From: Spirosoma sp. SC4-14
Lineage (GTDB): Bacteria > Bacteroidota > Bacteroidia > Cytophagales > Spirosomataceae
NCBI RefSeq assembly: GCF_037201965.1
Contig: NZ_CP147518.1
Coordinates: 1,549,001-1,613,000, forward strand
Reading direction: 5' to 3'
Length of the DNA: 64,000 bases
The position numbers and the translations under genes are program-made. The notes beneath the pieces are model-generated. The model saw only the letters and a program-made list of their open reading frames with translations, had not been told where the DNA came from and searched no databases. Shown one piece after another: positions 26,428-35,880 of the stretch (positions within the stretch are counted from its first letter, which is position 1; each line of letters begins with the position of its first letter).

Positions 26428-26492
26428 CCCCGGATTAGTATGATGGTTATGGTTGAGACTGATTCCAATCATCGCCATCATACTAATCCGGG
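26428..26492. terminator. Bidirectional hairpin between convergent genes
   Basis: CCCGGATTAGTATGATGG at 26428-26445 pairs perfectly with its complement at 26475-26492, and ATTTTTTAATT follows. It separates the arabinose operon from the convergent PUL-type operon. The arm resembles that of the large palindrome at 57571 (CCGGGATTTATATGAT), so the two may be related. Confidence 0.75.
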
Positions 26493-26501
26493 TGCTATTT
26501 T

Positions 26502-28505
26502 TTAATTCGGCACAAACAACACTGCATCGGCGACTACAATTCCGTCGGCATCTTTGGTCGATACATCAACATAGCTTTTCTTTCCTGGCGTCAGGTTGTA
26601 GGTACCCAGCGAAACCCATTCGCCTGAGGTTTGGCCTTCGACCCGAATATCGGACTCCCGAATCGTAATGGGCTTGGTTTGATTGCCATCCGACACCGTC
26701 AGGTTGGTTTTTGACGAGGCTCCGCTCAGTTTAGGGAAATAAATGTATACCTGGTATTTACCGGCTTTCTTAACGGCCGGACTGAATCGTACGGTTTTCT
26801 CGCCACCCGTGGCCGATGTTGTCAGATAACTTGGGCCATAAGCCCCTTTCGGGTTGTTGTCACGCGTCCAGTCGCCGGTATGTGTCACCTGCGCGTTATC
26901 GTCATTATCCACCAGAATGTCGGGGGTGCTACCATCGGCGAGTGGGTTGGTTTTGAGCTGACTTTGCAGTTTCTGAACGTCGATGGCCTGAACGGAGGTT
27001 TTGCTGTCGATAGCCATACTGGCCGCTACTGCCGACGATTGGGCCAGCACCATAAAAACAGGTTCCATCCGTATGGAACCGTAGGCAATATGGCTGGCCG
27101 ACAGACAGACCGGAACCAGCAGGTTTGTACATTCCGTTGCTTTCGGAATCAGGCAGCGATAGGAGATCGGATAGGGCGGAAAACCCCCTACCTGCACATC
27201 GCCCTCGTTCTTAACCATTTTAACGCCGTTCTTGTCGACTACCAACCGCTGGCAGTTGTGTGAGTCCATCGTGTAGGCCGCCATGCCAACACCATCTTTC
27301 ACTACTTCGCGGCCCTGGCAGTTGGCTTGTGTCATCACATAATCGCCAATCATGCGCCGGGCTTCACGCACGTACATCTGCGTCGACCAGTTGCCCGAAT
27401 CGGTGTATTCGTCTTTGGGATACCCAAACTTCAGCATTTCGGTCTGAATGTCTTTCCGCATTCGTGGGTCGTGGCCAATAAAGTACAATAGTCCCTTGTT
27501 GTAAAGCTCATGTTCGCGCTGAATGGCCGCCCGACGGTCGTAACTGGCTTCGGGGAAGTCGTAGTTCATACCGATCATATCGGTCGAAAACGGGCCATTG
27601 TTGTTAATATCCGTTTTCTGGTTTGGCATCCGGTCTGGTTTCAGAATGGTGTTGAACGCCAGCTTAGGGTTTTTATCAATAGCGCGGAGCAACAGTTCAT
27701 ATCGCGTTGAATCATAACCTTCGGGGCGACTTATGGGAATCATATTAGCCGGATCGCTACTCAGGCAGATTCGGAAATTATAAGCCTGAACCTGTTTGTT
27801 GCCCGTGCCAGTAGGGAGTACGTCGGCCGTGCTTATGCCCCATAACAAACCGCTTTCGGGTTTGCCGGGTATTTTGTATGGATCGACACCATCGGCAAAC
27901 TGATGTTTATCGAGCAGTTGAAAACCGTTATAGGTTTCGCCGTAGGTTTTATTGTCTTCGCGGCCAACGGTGTAGCTCACGCCCGCTTTTGCCATCAGAT
28001 CGCCCTCATATGTACAGTCCAGAAACATTTTGGCATTGATCACGCGGGGCTGGCCATTCTGGGCCGACGATTCTACCGTGATGCTCTGGATGGAGCCATT
28101 CTGTTTTTTGACCGACGCCAGTCTGTACGCATACAGCACGTTGACATTTGCCCGTTTGACATAGTCTTTAAACAGATCTTCGGCAACGTGCGGTTCAAAA
28201 ATCCATTGCTCGAATTTACCATAGTGCTTACCAATGCGTCGGTAATAGTCGCGGGAAATGCCCGAAATCGCGTATTTGTTACCAATATCAGTATAACCGA
28301 GCCCTCCTGTCGTTAGCCCACCCAAATGGCGGCCTGGTTCGATCAGAAGGACTGACTTTCCCATTTTTTTAGCCGTATAAGCAGCAATAACCCCCGCCGA
28401 CGAGCCACCGTAAACGCAGATGTCGACTGTAATGGGTGCCGTTTGAGCCAATAAAAAAGGGGAACTGAAAATACAAAATGCCAGTAGACTAAGCAGCTTT
28501 TTCAT
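26502..28505 (-). CDS. Secreted FAD-dependent oxidoreductase with C-terminal golvesin/xanthan-lyase-like domain
   Basis: The 667-residue protein has a signal peptide (MKKLLSLLAFCIFSSPFLLA) and an N-terminal Rossmann FAD-binding motif (DICVYGGSSAGVIAAYTAKK). The FAD_oxidored-type body continues to about residue 525 with GGLTTGGLGYTDIG and the late segment TECTNLLVPVCLSASHIA. The last 130 or so residues form a beta-sandwich domain of the kind found at the end of golvesin and proteins annotated as xanthan lyase (GEKTVRFSPAVKKAGKYQVY). Its substrate is unknown; a role in oxidising a sugar product is inferred from its place at the end of the SusCD operon. It starts 15 bases after the SGNH hydrolase. 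Confidence 0.85.
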   Translation of the reverse strand: MKKLLSLLAFCIFSSPFLLAQTAPITVDICVYGGSSAGVIAAYTAKKMGKSVLLIEPGRHLGGLTTGGLGYTDIGNKYAISGISRDYYRRIGKHYGKFEQWIFEPHVAEDLFKDYVKRANVNVLYAYRLASVKKQNGSIQSITVESSAQNGQPRVINAKMFLDCTYEGDLMAKAGVSYTVGREDNKTYGETYNGFQLLDKHQFADGVDPYKIPGKPESGLLWGISTADVLPTGTGNKQVQAYNFRICLSSDPANMIPISRPEGYDSTRYELLLRAIDKNPKLAFNTILKPDRMPNQKTDINNNGPFSTDMIGMNYDFPEASYDRRAAIQREHELYNKGLLYFIGHDPRMRKDIQTEMLKFGYPKDEYTDSGNWSTQMYVREARRMIGDYVMTQANCQGREVVKDGVGMAAYTMDSHNCQRLVVDKNGVKMVKNEGDVQVGGFPPYPISYRCLIPKATECTNLLVPVCLSASHIAYGSIRMEPVFMVLAQSSAVAASMAIDSKTSVQAIDVQKLQSQLKTNPLADGSTPDILVDNDDNAQVTHTGDWTRDNNPKGAYGPSYLTTSATGGEKTVRFSPAVKKAGKYQVYIYFPKLSGASSKTNLTVSDGNQTKPITIRESDIRVEGQTSGEWVSLGTYNLTPGKKSYVDVSTKDADGIVVADAVLFVPN

Positions 28506-28520
28506 GTAAGACAGGATAAA

Positions 28521-29243
28521 TTAGGGCGCTACTAATTGCTGAAGGTAAGTCGGATAATTCTGCCCGTTGCCATCGCCCAGCGTAATGCTGTCGCCAAAGC
28601 AGACGATGCGATTTTTGAGTAGCTGATTCTGAACCAGAAAGGTGTAAACAGCTACGGCAATTACCCGGTAGCCATCGGGGGTGGGATGGATGCCGTCGGT
28701 TTTATTACTGTTGGCTTCATTCTTGATCAGGCTACTGGATTCCAGACTAATATTACCCACTTTTTCGAAAATATGGTGCAGATCCAGAAACGGAAACTTG
28801 TTGTCGGCAGCGACTTTCCGGATAGTTTCGTTCACCTTCGCCTTACGGGCATAATGACCTTCGGGTTCGTAGAACTTTGGGTCATGCCGGGTAATCAGAT
28901 ACGGCTCATAAGCGGGCAGAATGTTCATGAGCATAACCTGACTACGCGCTGCTACAAGCTTTGCGCAGAGTGTTCGAAGATTTCGTTCGTAGTCGGGCAG
29001 GGGCACATGATTGCGGGTGTTCATATCGTTGGTGCCAATCATCAGAATTGTCAGATCTGGTTTTTGCGCCAGACAATCCTTGTCGATTCGGTTCAGCAGA
29101 TTAACCGTATTGTTGCCCCCAACACCAGCATTGATCACCACCGGCGTTTGGTCGGGAACCGGTTGGGAGTCTGTGCCCAACGAAAAGTGCGATATGAGTG
29201 GCGTTGCGACCAGCGTACTCTGTAGAAAAGTTCGACGTTGCAT
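28521..29243 (-). CDS. Exported SGNH/GDSL hydrolase, apparently circularly permuted
   Basis: The 240-residue protein has a twin-Arg-like start (MQRRTFLQSTLVATPL) and is probably exported. The conserved SGNH blocks are present but in an unusual order. Block II comes first (VVINAGVGGNNT, Gly about 40, Asn about 44), then block III (MIGTNDM, Asn about 72) and block V (DGIHPTPDGY, catalytic Asp/His about 184-187). Block I with the nucleophile Ser follows at the very end (IVCFGDSITLGDG, Ser about 220). In usual members block I is N-terminal. SGNH enzymes are esterases, for example acting on acetyl groups of polysaccharides. I start at 29243, because the longer frame to 29303 lies entirely in a palindromic repeat. 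Confidence 0.85.
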   Translation of the reverse strand: MQRRTFLQSTLVATPLISHFSLGTDSQPVPDQTPVVINAGVGGNNTVNLLNRIDKDCLAQKPDLTILMIGTNDMNTRNHVPLPDYERNLRTLCAKLVAARSQVMLMNILPAYEPYLITRHDPKFYEPEGHYARKAKVNETIRKVAADNKFPFLDLHHIFEKVGNISLESSSLIKNEANSNKTDGIHPTPDGYRVIAVAVYTFLVQNQLLKNRIVCFGDSITLGDGNGQNYPTYLQQLVAP

Positions 29244-29251
29244 AGGAGAAG

Positions 29252-29310
29252 ATGGTTTATGGTTGCTCTGCTCATTTTGATCGTGAACAGGCGGAGCAAC
29301 CATAAACCAT
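29252..29310. repeat. ATGGTTTATGGTTGCTC-family palindrome, copy 3
   Basis: The 17-base ATGGTTTATGGTTGCTC at 29252-29268 pairs perfectly with its complement at 29294-29310. The right arm ends at the stop codon of the SusD gene. It fills the space between susD and the SGNH gene and may reduce downstream expression. Confidence 0.8.
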
Positions 29311-30741
29311 TTAGTACCCCGGATTTTGGGTGAGTTGTGGATTGACGTCGCGTTCGGTTTGGGGAATCGGGAACAGGTAGTGATGCTCGTCGACTAAAAT
29401 ACTCGGATTCTGGGCTTTCATGGCGCTGATCAGTTTTTTGGTGCGCGACAGATCATACCAGCGATGTCCTTCGAAAGCTAGCTCCAGCCGCCGTTCGAGC
29501 AGTAAGCTATCGCGGAACTGTTCCTGACTTAGGCCGGGTGTCAGGTTTGGCAGGCCAGCCCGATTCCGAATTTTATTGACCATAGCATAAGCATCTGCAT
29601 TATTGGCCGCCTGTTCGTTTAGGGCTTCGGCATACATCAGCAGCACATCGGGGTACCGAATGATGGGGTAGTTGTTACCGCCATCGCCATTAGCCGTTGC
29701 ACTCGGGTCGAGGTATTTGTGGACGTAACACGGGAACAGGACACTGGCTGGCGCTGCGGGCGTAGTCGTTGTCGAATACAGTTTTAGCGTAACGTCCCGG
29801 CGTTTATCGTCGGCCCGGTAGGTTGTGTATAGATTTTCGGTTGGGGGATCGTCACCGAATCCAGACACCCCGTTGACCCGGTCGAAATTGGGCCGCATGT
29901 AGCCCTGCATCCAGCTACCTTCGTTATACCCTCCGCTCAAGGCCTGCATTTCGAAGACGGCCTCCTTGCCGTTTTTATTGGCAATCAGAAAGGCATCGGC
30001 AAAGTTACTCCACAGGTCATAAACGCCCAGGTCGATCACTTCTTTGGCTTTAGCCGATGCTTTCGGCCAATCCTGGCGAGTCAGGTACACTTTAGCCAGA
30101 AAGGCTTTAGCGGCTCCCTGGGTAGCCCGCCCCTTATCGCCCGCCGAATAGGTGACCGGCAATACGTTTTCGGCTTCGGTAAAGTCCTGAACAATCAGTG
30201 CATACACTTCATCGATCGATGCCCGCGATACGTTCAGGTTGCTAAGTGAGGTTGTTTCCTGCGTAATTAAAGGCACACCGCCAAACAGCCGCACCAGCGT
30301 GAAGTAATAAAATCCCCGCATAAACTTGGCTTCGGCTATAAACCGGGCTTTCAGGGCATCGTCCATTGCAATGGCTGGCACGCGGGCAATAACCGTATTG
30401 GCCCGGTTGATACCGGCATATACCGTTGACCAGAGCGACTGAAACGTGTTCGTTGCTGGAGTGAAGGTGTATTTGTCGAGGTCGTTTTTGGGCTGGTTAG
30501 CCGTCGACCGGCCATTGCCCCATTCGGCATCATCGGTAGCCTGATCCTGCAAAATCCACATCACCTGTCCATACATATTCGCGTTGTTCAGCGGATCATA
30601 CACCGCACTGACGGCCGCTTTGGCATCGTCGGCGTTTTTATAAAAATTCGTCGGCGTAAAATTCGATTCGGGCTTCTGGTCCAGCACTTCGCAGGAGGCC
30701 ATTGCCATCAGAAGCGGGAGAAGGAATAGTATCTTTTTCAT
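29311..30741 (-). CDS. RagB/SusD family nutrient-binding lipoprotein
   Basis: The 476-residue outer-membrane lipoprotein captures oligosaccharide for the SusC barrel. It starts with a lipoprotein signal peptide and lipobox (MKKILFLLPLLMAMASCEVL, Cys about residue 18), then has the SusD-like N-terminal domain (NFYKNADDAKAAVSAVYDPL) and TPR-type helices (FIAEAKFMRGFYYFTLVRLF). The C-terminal SusD signature covers RYPDVLLMYAEALNEQA, LLERRLELAFEGHRWYDL and a final TQNPGY. I use the ATG at 30741, which gives a proper lipoprotein signal. It lies 43 bases after the SusC stop. Confidence 0.95.
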   Translation of the reverse strand: MKKILFLLPLLMAMASCEVLDQKPESNFTPTNFYKNADDAKAAVSAVYDPLNNANMYGQVMWILQDQATDDAEWGNGRSTANQPKNDLDKYTFTPATNTFQSLWSTVYAGINRANTVIARVPAIAMDDALKARFIAEAKFMRGFYYFTLVRLFGGVPLITQETTSLSNLNVSRASIDEVYALIVQDFTEAENVLPVTYSAGDKGRATQGAAKAFLAKVYLTRQDWPKASAKAKEVIDLGVYDLWSNFADAFLIANKNGKEAVFEMQALSGGYNEGSWMQGYMRPNFDRVNGVSGFGDDPPTENLYTTYRADDKRRDVTLKLYSTTTTPAAPASVLFPCYVHKYLDPSATANGDGGNNYPIIRYPDVLLMYAEALNEQAANNADAYAMVNKIRNRAGLPNLTPGLSQEQFRDSLLLERRLELAFEGHRWYDLSRTKKLISAMKAQNPSILVDEHHYLFPIPQTERDVNPQLTQNPGY

Positions 30742-30784
30742 GAGTATAAGTTGGGTCATGGAGGCTAACGTCACACATGACTGA

Positions 30785-33700
30785 TTAAAAACCTACATTA
30801 AGTCCGAACAAAATGGTTTTGGCGGCCGGGTAGCTGGCATAGTCGAAACCCTGGCTGCGGCTGTCCTGACCAAATCGGTTCACCTCCGGGTCATAGCCCG
30901 AATAGCTTGTCCAGGTCAGGTAGTTCTGCGCCGTTGCATATACCCGCAACGACTGGATTTTGAGACTTTTGAGAACCGTTGCCGGGAAGTTGTAGGCAAG
31001 TTGCACATTCTTCAGCCGCAGGTACGAACCATCTTCAATCTGGCGGGTCGAGATTCGGTTGGCCGGCCGTGTAGTCGATGCACGCGGAATATCGGTATTC
31101 GTATTCGTTGGTGTCCACCGGTTCAGCATGTCGCGGTCCTGGTTGTTGGTACCGTTGAGGTATTCAAGTTCAAACCGGTTGGCATTCAGGATATTGTTTC
31201 CGTAAACGCCTTGAAGGAAAGCCGTCAGCTCGAAGCCTTTGTAAGAGAACGTATTGCTGATACCCCCAATGAACTTAGGCTGTGCCCGACCAATGATAGT
31301 ACGGTCGTTATCGTCGATTTTTTTGTCGCCGTTCAGATCAAGGTATTTGCGGTCGCCTGGTTTGCGGGCTTGCGGATCACTGAGGGCCGCCAGTTCGTCC
31401 GTACTCTGGTAAAGACCGTCGGTGACGTAGCCGAAGAAAGAACCCAGCGGTTCGCCCACGCGAATAATCCCCGAATTGAGATTCTGACCAATGTTGGCCA
31501 CATTACCCGCAAAAAGCTGCGGAGCGCCACCAATGTCCAGCACTTTATTGCGGTTGAGAGCGAAGTTTAGGTCGGTACTCCATTTGAAGGCTCCATCGAT
31601 ATTGCGTGACGATATGCTCAGTTCAAGTCCTTTGTTCTGGACCTTGCCCAGATTTTTAATAGCGCTCGAATAGCCCGATGTGCTCGGAATCGTTACGTTC
31701 AGCAGCAAATCTTTGGTCCGTTTCAGATACACATCGGCAGTCAGGGTGATGCGGTTGTTGAGAAAACCAACGTCGATACCCATATCGGCCTGCGTGGTGG
31801 TTTCCCACGACAGATCCGGGTTGGCGATTTGGTTAGGCCCTAAACCCGTCGATACGGCATTACCGAAAACGTAGTTCTGGGTTCCCAGCAGCGAATAGGC
31901 CGGGTAGTTGCCAATCCCATCCTGATTACCCGTCGAACCATAGGTTGCCCGAAATTTGAGGTCGTTAATAATTCGGTTGTTTTTCAGGAAGTTTTCTTCC
32001 GAAATGCGCCAGGCCACAGCCGCCGATGGGAAATAACCGTAGCGCTTGTTCGCACCGAAACGCGACGACCCGTCGGAACGGAACGAAGCCGTAAGCAGAT
32101 ACTTGTCTTTGTAGCCGTAATTGATCCGGGCCAGATACGATTGCAGTCCCCAGGTGCCAATAGCCGATCCTGGCGTCAGGGGCACAGACGCCGATCCCAG
32201 GTTGCCAGATCCCAGATTGTCGTTCACGAAATTACGGGCCGACGCCGTGGTAGTTTCAGTGCGGCTGGCCTGTTGTGTATACCCCAGCAACGCCGTTACG
32301 TTATGCACACTGTTGAATGTTTTGGTATAGGTCAGCAGGTTTTCGTTCAGCCAGGTAATGGCTTGCGAATTATAGATCGAAGCCGATCCGCCCTGTGCCA
32401 GTCCGCTCGATACGGAGCGGGGCAGATAGGCATCCTGTTTTTGCAGGATGCCATCGATACCGAGCGAAACGCGCAGGCTCAGCCCGTCGATGATCTGATA
32501 GTCGCCAAAAACGTTACCGAAAATGCGATAGGCCGTATTACGGTTTTTGCTGTCGCGGGCCAATGCTACGGGGTTGTCGGCCGTAAAATTCAGGGCGGGG
32601 CTCGTAATCAGATAGGTGCCATCGGGGTTCCGGACGGGCAGAATAGGAGGGAATTGCAGGGCTGCCATCGTAACAAGGCCTGCGCTGCCCAGGTCGCCAT
32701 CAGTGCGCGACTGGTTGGTAAGTGTTCGGCTAACGGTCAGGCTATTGCCGACTTTAATCTTGTTGGTCAGTTTGCGATCCAGGTTGATTCGGAACGAATA
32801 GCGATCGAAGTCGGAGTTGACCACAATGCCGTTCTGCTTGAAATAGCCGCCCGAAATGGCATACTGCGTACGCTCATCACCGCCACTCATCGATAACTGG
32901 TAATTAGCCATTGGCGCCTGCCGGAAAATCTCGTCCTGCCAGTCGGTTCCCTGCCCAAAGGCGTCGACCTGCGCCTGCGAATAAATGGGAGGGCGGCCTT
33001 CGTTTGTATTGGCATCGTTTACAAACTGCGCATATTCGCTGGCGTTCAACACCGGGTATTTTCGTCGAACATTCTGAATACCATAGTAGGTTTCGAAATT
33101 GACCGTCGATTTGCCTGCCTTACCGCGTTTAGTGGTAATGATGACGACGCCATTCGCCCCGCGCGACCCATAAATGGCGGTCGACGAGGCATCTTTCAGA
33201 ACAGACATAGATTCAATATCGCTCGGGTTCAATGTGCTGAGCACGTTGAAGTTTGATCCGCTACCGGCGCCGTCATTTTTAAACGGAATTCCATCGATCA
33301 CATACAGCGGTTCGTTATCGCCCTGAATCGAGTTGCCACCCCGAATCCGAATGCTGGTGGTGCCGCCGGGCGCGCCTGAGTTCTGCGTGATCTGTACCCC
33401 GGCCGCCCGGCCCTGCAACGCCTGATCGAGCGACGTGACGGCTACTTTCCGGATTTCCTCAACCGGCACCGAGGCCACCGCACCGGTCAGGTCCGTTTTT
33501 TTCACCTGCCCATAGCCAACCACAACTACCTCGTTCAGCGATTTGGTGTCGGGCTGCAATTGAATATCAATCGTAGATCGGTTCCGAACGGGCTGCTCCT
33601 GGCTTAAATAGCCCACAAAACTGAAAACCAGTGTTACATTTTCAGATGGTACGCTAAGCTGATAACGACCCTGAACATCGGTGGTCGTTCCTTTGGTTGA

Positions 33701-34255
33701 TCCTTTAATAACTACGCTAACGCCGGGCAAGCCTTCGCCGGTTTCGCTCGTTACCCGCCCGCTGACCCGAATGTCTACCGGAACGATTTCGGTAAGCTGG
33801 GTAGGTTGTAAGGGGGCAATTCCGGCTGGTGGGGTAGTGTTGACCGTTGCCGTTGTGGGTAATTCGGATTGAGTATTGGACGTTTTTCCTGCGTTTTTTG
33901 ATGGGAGAATCAGGTAAGCTCCCGAACGCATTTTCTTAAACCGTAGGCCCGAAGGTTTCAGTAACGTATTCAGATTGCTTTCCAGTTTTGCATTTAAATT
34001 GAGCGATTCGGCCGGGCTCGAATGGCGGGCTACTACCGATTCTTCAAATAAAATGTCGACACCGTAGTGGTCTTTTAGCAGGAGTAAGGTTTGCCTGAGG
34101 GTTTGGTTTGCGGTATTGAGGGTCGTTTTGCCCTGGCGTTCCATACTGGTTTGCTGGGAGACTCGGACAAACGCCACTGGCTGAGCTACGGAATTACCGT
34201 AGCCTACGCTAAGCAGACAACTGGTTACCAGCGCAATGGGTATTGATTTGCTCAT
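30785..34255 (-). CDS. SusC/RagA family TonB-linked outer membrane protein with STN domain
   Basis: The 1156-residue receptor has a signal peptide, then an STN domain (about 45-125; TLRQTLLLLKDHYGVDILFE), which in this class contacts FecR across the periplasm. A carboxypeptidase-like domain follows (about 165-245; VSGRVTSETGEGLPGVSVVI), then the linker SLNEVVVVGYGQVKKTDLTG, a plug (IRIRGGNSIQGDNEPLYVID) and a barrel ending in ILFGLNVGF. The final aromatic residue is typical of outer-membrane barrels. Its ATG overlaps the FecR stop by four bases, and susD follows. Together with the sigma/anti-sigma pair this makes a trans-envelope signalling system; the sugar is not known. Confidence 0.96.
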   Translation of the reverse strand: MSKSIPIALVTSCLLSVGYGNSVAQPVAFVRVSQQTSMERQGKTTLNTANQTLRQTLLLLKDHYGVDILFEESVVARHSSPAESLNLNAKLESNLNTLLKPSGLRFKKMRSGAYLILPSKNAGKTSNTQSELPTTATVNTTPPAGIAPLQPTQLTEIVPVDIRVSGRVTSETGEGLPGVSVVIKGSTKGTTTDVQGRYQLSVPSENVTLVFSFVGYLSQEQPVRNRSTIDIQLQPDTKSLNEVVVVGYGQVKKTDLTGAVASVPVEEIRKVAVTSLDQALQGRAAGVQITQNSGAPGGTTSIRIRGGNSIQGDNEPLYVIDGIPFKNDGAGSGSNFNVLSTLNPSDIESMSVLKDASSTAIYGSRGANGVVIITTKRGKAGKSTVNFETYYGIQNVRRKYPVLNASEYAQFVNDANTNEGRPPIYSQAQVDAFGQGTDWQDEIFRQAPMANYQLSMSGGDERTQYAISGGYFKQNGIVVNSDFDRYSFRINLDRKLTNKIKVGNSLTVSRTLTNQSRTDGDLGSAGLVTMAALQFPPILPVRNPDGTYLITSPALNFTADNPVALARDSKNRNTAYRIFGNVFGDYQIIDGLSLRVSLGIDGILQKQDAYLPRSVSSGLAQGGSASIYNSQAITWLNENLLTYTKTFNSVHNVTALLGYTQQASRTETTTASARNFVNDNLGSGNLGSASVPLTPGSAIGTWGLQSYLARINYGYKDKYLLTASFRSDGSSRFGANKRYGYFPSAAVAWRISEENFLKNNRIINDLKFRATYGSTGNQDGIGNYPAYSLLGTQNYVFGNAVSTGLGPNQIANPDLSWETTTQADMGIDVGFLNNRITLTADVYLKRTKDLLLNVTIPSTSGYSSAIKNLGKVQNKGLELSISSRNIDGAFKWSTDLNFALNRNKVLDIGGAPQLFAGNVANIGQNLNSGIIRVGEPLGSFFGYVTDGLYQSTDELAALSDPQARKPGDRKYLDLNGDKKIDDNDRTIIGRAQPKFIGGISNTFSYKGFELTAFLQGVYGNNILNANRFELEYLNGTNNQDRDMLNRWTPTNTNTDIPRASTTRPANRISTRQIEDGSYLRLKNVQLAYNFPATVLKSLKIQSLRVYATAQNYLTWTSYSGYDPEVNRFGQDSRSQGFDYASYPAAKTILFGLNVGF

Positions 34256-35271
34256 TGAGTAAGTTGGGTTTCGGAAGTAGTTGAAAAAATAAGATTTGAA
34301 TCGCGATGACTGATTTTCAGCCCAAGGAGTTCGGCCAGTGCTTCGGCCAGTTCGTCGGACGAGCCCGCGCGGATGGTGCCCGTGAGCGTTCGCTGAGCCA
34401 GTGCCGGGTCGGCTAGTTGTACCGTTACCCCAAAAACTTTCTGAATCTGTGACGCAACGTCGCGTAAGGGAGTGGCATTGAAACTAAACAAACGATAACG
34501 CCAGTTGGCAAAACGGGTTGTGTCAGAATGGTCCTGCAAATGCAGCGAACCACGGCTGTCGAGCGTAACGCGGTCGCCCGGCTTCATGAGCAGATTCTGG
34601 GCCGGTTTGTCGCTGGCTGCATAATGTAGGTTGACCTTGCCCCGTTTTAGTACTACTTCGGTCCGCTCGGCCCGGCTTCGTACCGAAAATTCAGTGCCCA
34701 GTACTTCAACCGTCAGGCCATCGGTTGCCTGCACCAGAAACGGTTGGTCGTCGGACAAGTGCTTTACATCGAAAACTGCATCGCCCGTTAATGAAACCCG
34801 ACGCGACAGCCAGCCGTAGCCTATACGCGGTATTCGTATGGTCGAATTGCTGTTTAAGGCTACTGTAGAACCATCAGGTAGTTTTAGCGACCGTAATTGT
34901 CGGGGCCCAGTGGCTATCGTAGAATAAAACAAGGTGTCCCGAAGCAGCCATCCGCCAGCCAGTAAGGACAGCGTAACGGTAGCCGCTACCAGCCATCGAC
35001 CCGGATGCCAGAATGAACGGGATTCTTCGGTTAGAGAGCGTATCGATAATGGCTGAACGGTATTGGGCGAGTCGAGCCGTTGCCGAAACTGACCGAGGTA
35101 GTGAGCGGTGTCAGGGGCGTACTGTGGAAATGTACGTTCCCATTCATCGAGCCATTGAAAATACGTTTCCCGGTTTTCGGGATTAGCCAGCCATTCGCCA
35201 ATGGCTTTTTGCTGCACCGACGTTGCCTGTCCGGCAAAGTAGGTAAATACTAATTCTTTAGGAGGTTCCAT
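34252..35271 (-). CDS. FecR family anti-sigma factor
   Basis: The 339-residue single-pass inner-membrane protein has an N-terminal cytoplasmic domain (about 1-90; KAIGEWLANPENRETYFQWL), one transmembrane helix (about 92-112; WLVAATVTLSLLAGGWLL), a periplasmic FecR domain (LRSLKLPDGSTVALNSNSTI, VLGTEFSVRS) and a C-terminal DUF4974-type domain (FNATPLRDVASQIQKVFGVT). Such proteins hold an ECF sigma factor until the SusC STN domain signals substrate. The gene overlaps SusC by four bases and follows the sigma gene by 24 bases. Confidence 0.95.
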   Translation of the reverse strand: MEPPKELVFTYFAGQATSVQQKAIGEWLANPENRETYFQWLDEWERTFPQYAPDTAHYLGQFRQRLDSPNTVQPLSIRSLTEESRSFWHPGRWLVAATVTLSLLAGGWLLRDTLFYSTIATGPRQLRSLKLPDGSTVALNSNSTIRIPRIGYGWLSRRVSLTGDAVFDVKHLSDDQPFLVQATDGLTVEVLGTEFSVRSRAERTEVVLKRGKVNLHYAASDKPAQNLLMKPGDRVTLDSRGSLHLQDHSDTTRFANWRYRLFSFNATPLRDVASQIQKVFGVTVQLADPALAQRTLTGTIRAGSSDELAEALAELLGLKISHRDSNLIFSTTSETQLTQ

Positions 35272-35295
35272 GAGAAGGTAGTGGAGCGTTGAGTG

Positions 35296-35880
35296 TTATG
35301 AAAACGCAGCTACAAGCAGCAGTCCCCAACTGATCAACTTTTGCTGACGAAGCGACTGCCGAACGGATGATATGGCCCGCAGCAGGTGATTCTCTACCGT
35401 TTTGGGGGCGAGGTTCATTTCTTCGGCAATTTCTTTATACGATTTTCCTTCGAATCGACTGAGTAGAAAAACCCGCTGCCGCTGGGGCGGTAATTGCTGA
35501 ACGGCCTGTTCCAGAGCCCGGTAGAGTTCGTCCTGTTGAAGAAGCCGGTCGGGCTGAATGGTTTCGGTATCGGCCCGGTCCAGATCGTCGGGGAGCGTTT
35601 CCTGCCGACCCAGTTCCCAGCGAAGGCTGTTATAGGCGCGGTTCCGAACGGCCTGATACAGATAAGCGCGGTAGGAGCCTGTAATCTGTTTGTAAATTTC
35701 CTTTGTGTAAAAGGTATAGAACAGGTCGGCAACCAGATCTTCGGCTAACTGGCGGTCGTAGACAAAGCGTACGGCATGACTACAGAGTGGGGCAAAATAC
35801 TGTCGGAAGAGGAGTTCGCAACCCATTCGTGGGTCGGTTGCAAACGCATTCCGAATAAATAATTCGCCATCGGTAGGCAT
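35296..35880 (-). CDS. ECF RNA polymerase sigma-70 factor (Bacteroidetes family 1 type)
   Basis: The product has sigma region 2 (CELLFRQYFAPLCSHAVRFV, then QLAEDLVADLFYTFYTKEI) and region 4 with a helix-turn-helix (LPPQRQRVFLLSRFEGKSYK, EIAEEMNLAPKTVENHLL). It should direct polymerase to promoters of this operon and perhaps others when FecR releases it. The frame remains open to 36030, with possible ATG codons at 35976 and 36030. I choose 35880, because it gives the usual length of about 194 residues, and the upstream extension is Pro-rich without family similarity. The start is uncertain. Confidence 0.9.
   Translation of the reverse strand: MPTDGELFIRNAFATDPRMGCELLFRQYFAPLCSHAVRFVYDRQLAEDLVADLFYTFYTKEIYKQITGSYRAYLYQAVRNRAYNSLRWELGRQETLPDDLDRADTETIQPDRLLQQDELYRALEQAVQQLPPQRQRVFLLSRFEGKSYKEIAEEMNLAPKTVENHLLRAISSVRQSLRQQKLISWGLLLVAAFS

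Noticed and set aside
29244..29303. Upstream extension of the SGNH hydrolase by 20 residues
   Set aside because: The extension is encoded by the right arm and spacer of a palindromic repeat and would mask the export signal.
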